5,760 bases of DNA from an uncultured Eubacterium sp. (GTDB lineage: Bacteria; Bacillota; Clostridia; Lachnospirales; Lachnospiraceae), in NCBI GenBank assembly GCA_910579075.1, contig CAJTSV010000005.1, positions 1 through 5,760 on the forward strand, read 5' to 3'. A program made the translations under genes and the position numbers. The notes beneath the pieces were generated by a model. It was not told where the DNA came from and did no database searches. It saw only the letters and a program-made list of their open reading frames with translations. Of the stretch, positions 5,167 through 5,760 are shown piece by piece (the stretch's first letter is position 1; each line of letters opens with the position of its first letter).

Positions 5167-5760
5167 ATGGAAGATGTATTGACGCTTTTTGAAGAAGGAA
5201 CAGCCAGGTGGTTCCGGGAATCGCTCGGGGAGCCGACGCCTGTGCAGCAGGAAGCCTGGCCGTTTATTTCGGCAGGAGAGCATGTGCTTGTATCGGCACC
5301 GACGGGAACCGGGAAAACGCTGTCGGCGTTTCTGGTATTTTTAGACCAGATGAAGCGCTGCTGCCAGAACGGGGAGCTGAAACGGGAACTGCAGCTTGTA
5401 TATGTATCACCGCTGAAATCGCTTGCAGCGGATATCCGGGAAAACCTGAAAAAGCCGCTGGACGGAATCGGGGCCGCAGCAGATGTTGTGACGGGAATCC
5501 GCACAGGCGATACGCCGCAGCGCGAACGGCAGCAGATGATACGAAAGCCGCCGCATATCCTGATTACCACGCCGGAATCGCTGTATCTGCTGCTGACAGG
5601 CAAAACCGGGCAGAATATGCTCTCGTCCGCACGGGCGGTTATTCTGGATGAGCTGCACGCCATCATTGATACTAAGCGGGGCGCACATCTGATGCTTTCG
5701 CTGGCACGGCTGGATTATCTGTGTAAAAGGCCCCTGCAGCGCATCGGCCTTTCGGCTACG
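5167..5760 (+). CDS. lhr: Lhr-family DEAD/DEAH-box ATP-dependent helicase, N-terminal part
   Basis: The frame is open for 198 codons to the window edge, so the 3' part is missing; full Lhr-type proteins are usually well over 800 residues. The visible part is the first RecA-like domain of a superfamily 2 helicase. It shows a Q-motif-like EPTPVQQEAW (22-31), Walker A SAPTGTGKT (43-51), motif Ia YVSPLKSLAADI (79-90), TTPESL (134-139), the DELH box (161-164, ATP hydrolysis) and SAT at 196-198. PLKSLAADI and TGDTPQRER are typical of Lhr, an ATP-dependent 3'-5' DNA/RNA helicase linked to DNA repair. The ATG at 5167 is preferred because the protein then begins MEDVLTLFEEGTARWF, aligning with the usual Lhr start. 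In-frame ATGs at 5155 and 5119 are possible, and none has a strong ribosome binding site (AGGATGGGA at 5152-5160 is the best). It is divergent from the GH85 gene, and no functional link to it is evident. Confidence 0.9.
   Translation, partial: MEDVLTLFEEGTARWFRESLGEPTPVQQEAWPFISAGEHVLVSAPTGTGKTLSAFLVFLDQMKRCCQNGELKRELQLVYVSPLKSLAADIRENLKKPLDGIGAAADVVTGIRTGDTPQRERQQMIRKPPHILITTPESLYLLLTGKTGQNMLSSARAVILDELHAIIDTKRGAHLMLSLARLDYLCKRPLQRIGLSAT

Noticed and set aside
5208..5651. 147-codon plus-strand frame within the helicase gene
   Set aside because: It overlaps the helicase frame, whose motifs are all in the other frame; Ala/Arg-rich composition is typical of a shifted reading.
1..5760. CRISPR array, tRNA, rRNA, insertion sequence or phage attachment site
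   Set aside because: Reading both strands I saw no regularly spaced repeats, cloverleaf sequences, transposase motifs or att-like duplications.

Overview
The window looks like chromosomal DNA from a gut Clostridium of the Lachnospiraceae type. This is inferred from mid-range GC genes with strong AAGGAGG-type ribosome binding sites, an A+T-rich intergenic region, a lipoprotein glycosidase for host N-glycans, and an rRNA methyltransferase followed by a fragment of the AAA-ATPase-like/PD-(D/E)XK family that is common in these genomes. The assignment rests on gene character, not on a marker gene.

Layout. Positions 1-175 hold the start of an unrecognised gene on the minus strand. Positions 176-513 are an A+T-rich divergent intergenic region. 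It contains a perfect 20-bp palindrome with an extra half-site (a likely repressor operator), a hairpin that would mask the ribosome binding site of the minus-strand gene, and an extended -10 promoter followed by an A-rich leader. Positions 514-1713 encode an RlmI-type 23S rRNA cytosine methyltransferase. Fused to its very end, in another frame, is the C-terminal remnant of a PD-(D/E)XK nuclease-like protein (1700-1942). A terminator hairpin at 1991-2036 serves the convergent gene.

Positions 2070-4976 (minus strand) encode a 968-residue lipoprotein with a GH85 endo-beta-N-acetylglucosaminidase domain, beta-sandwich modules, a PKD-like domain and a C-terminal F5/8 type C (CBM32-like) domain. 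It should release N-glycans from glycoproteins at the cell surface. A divergent promoter region (4977-5166) separates it from the start of an Lhr-family DEAD/DEAH helicase (5167 to the window end), which is cut off after motif III.

The genes do not form one pathway. rlmI and lhr are housekeeping or nucleic-acid enzymes, the GH85 gene is a single-gene glycan-foraging unit, and the nuclease piece is debris. I found no clear new multi-gene system. The most unusual points are the masked ribosome binding site plus palindromic operator at the left end, the exact splice of the nuclease fragment onto the rlmI stop, and the modular GH85 lipoprotein with an added loop just after its catalytic Glu.
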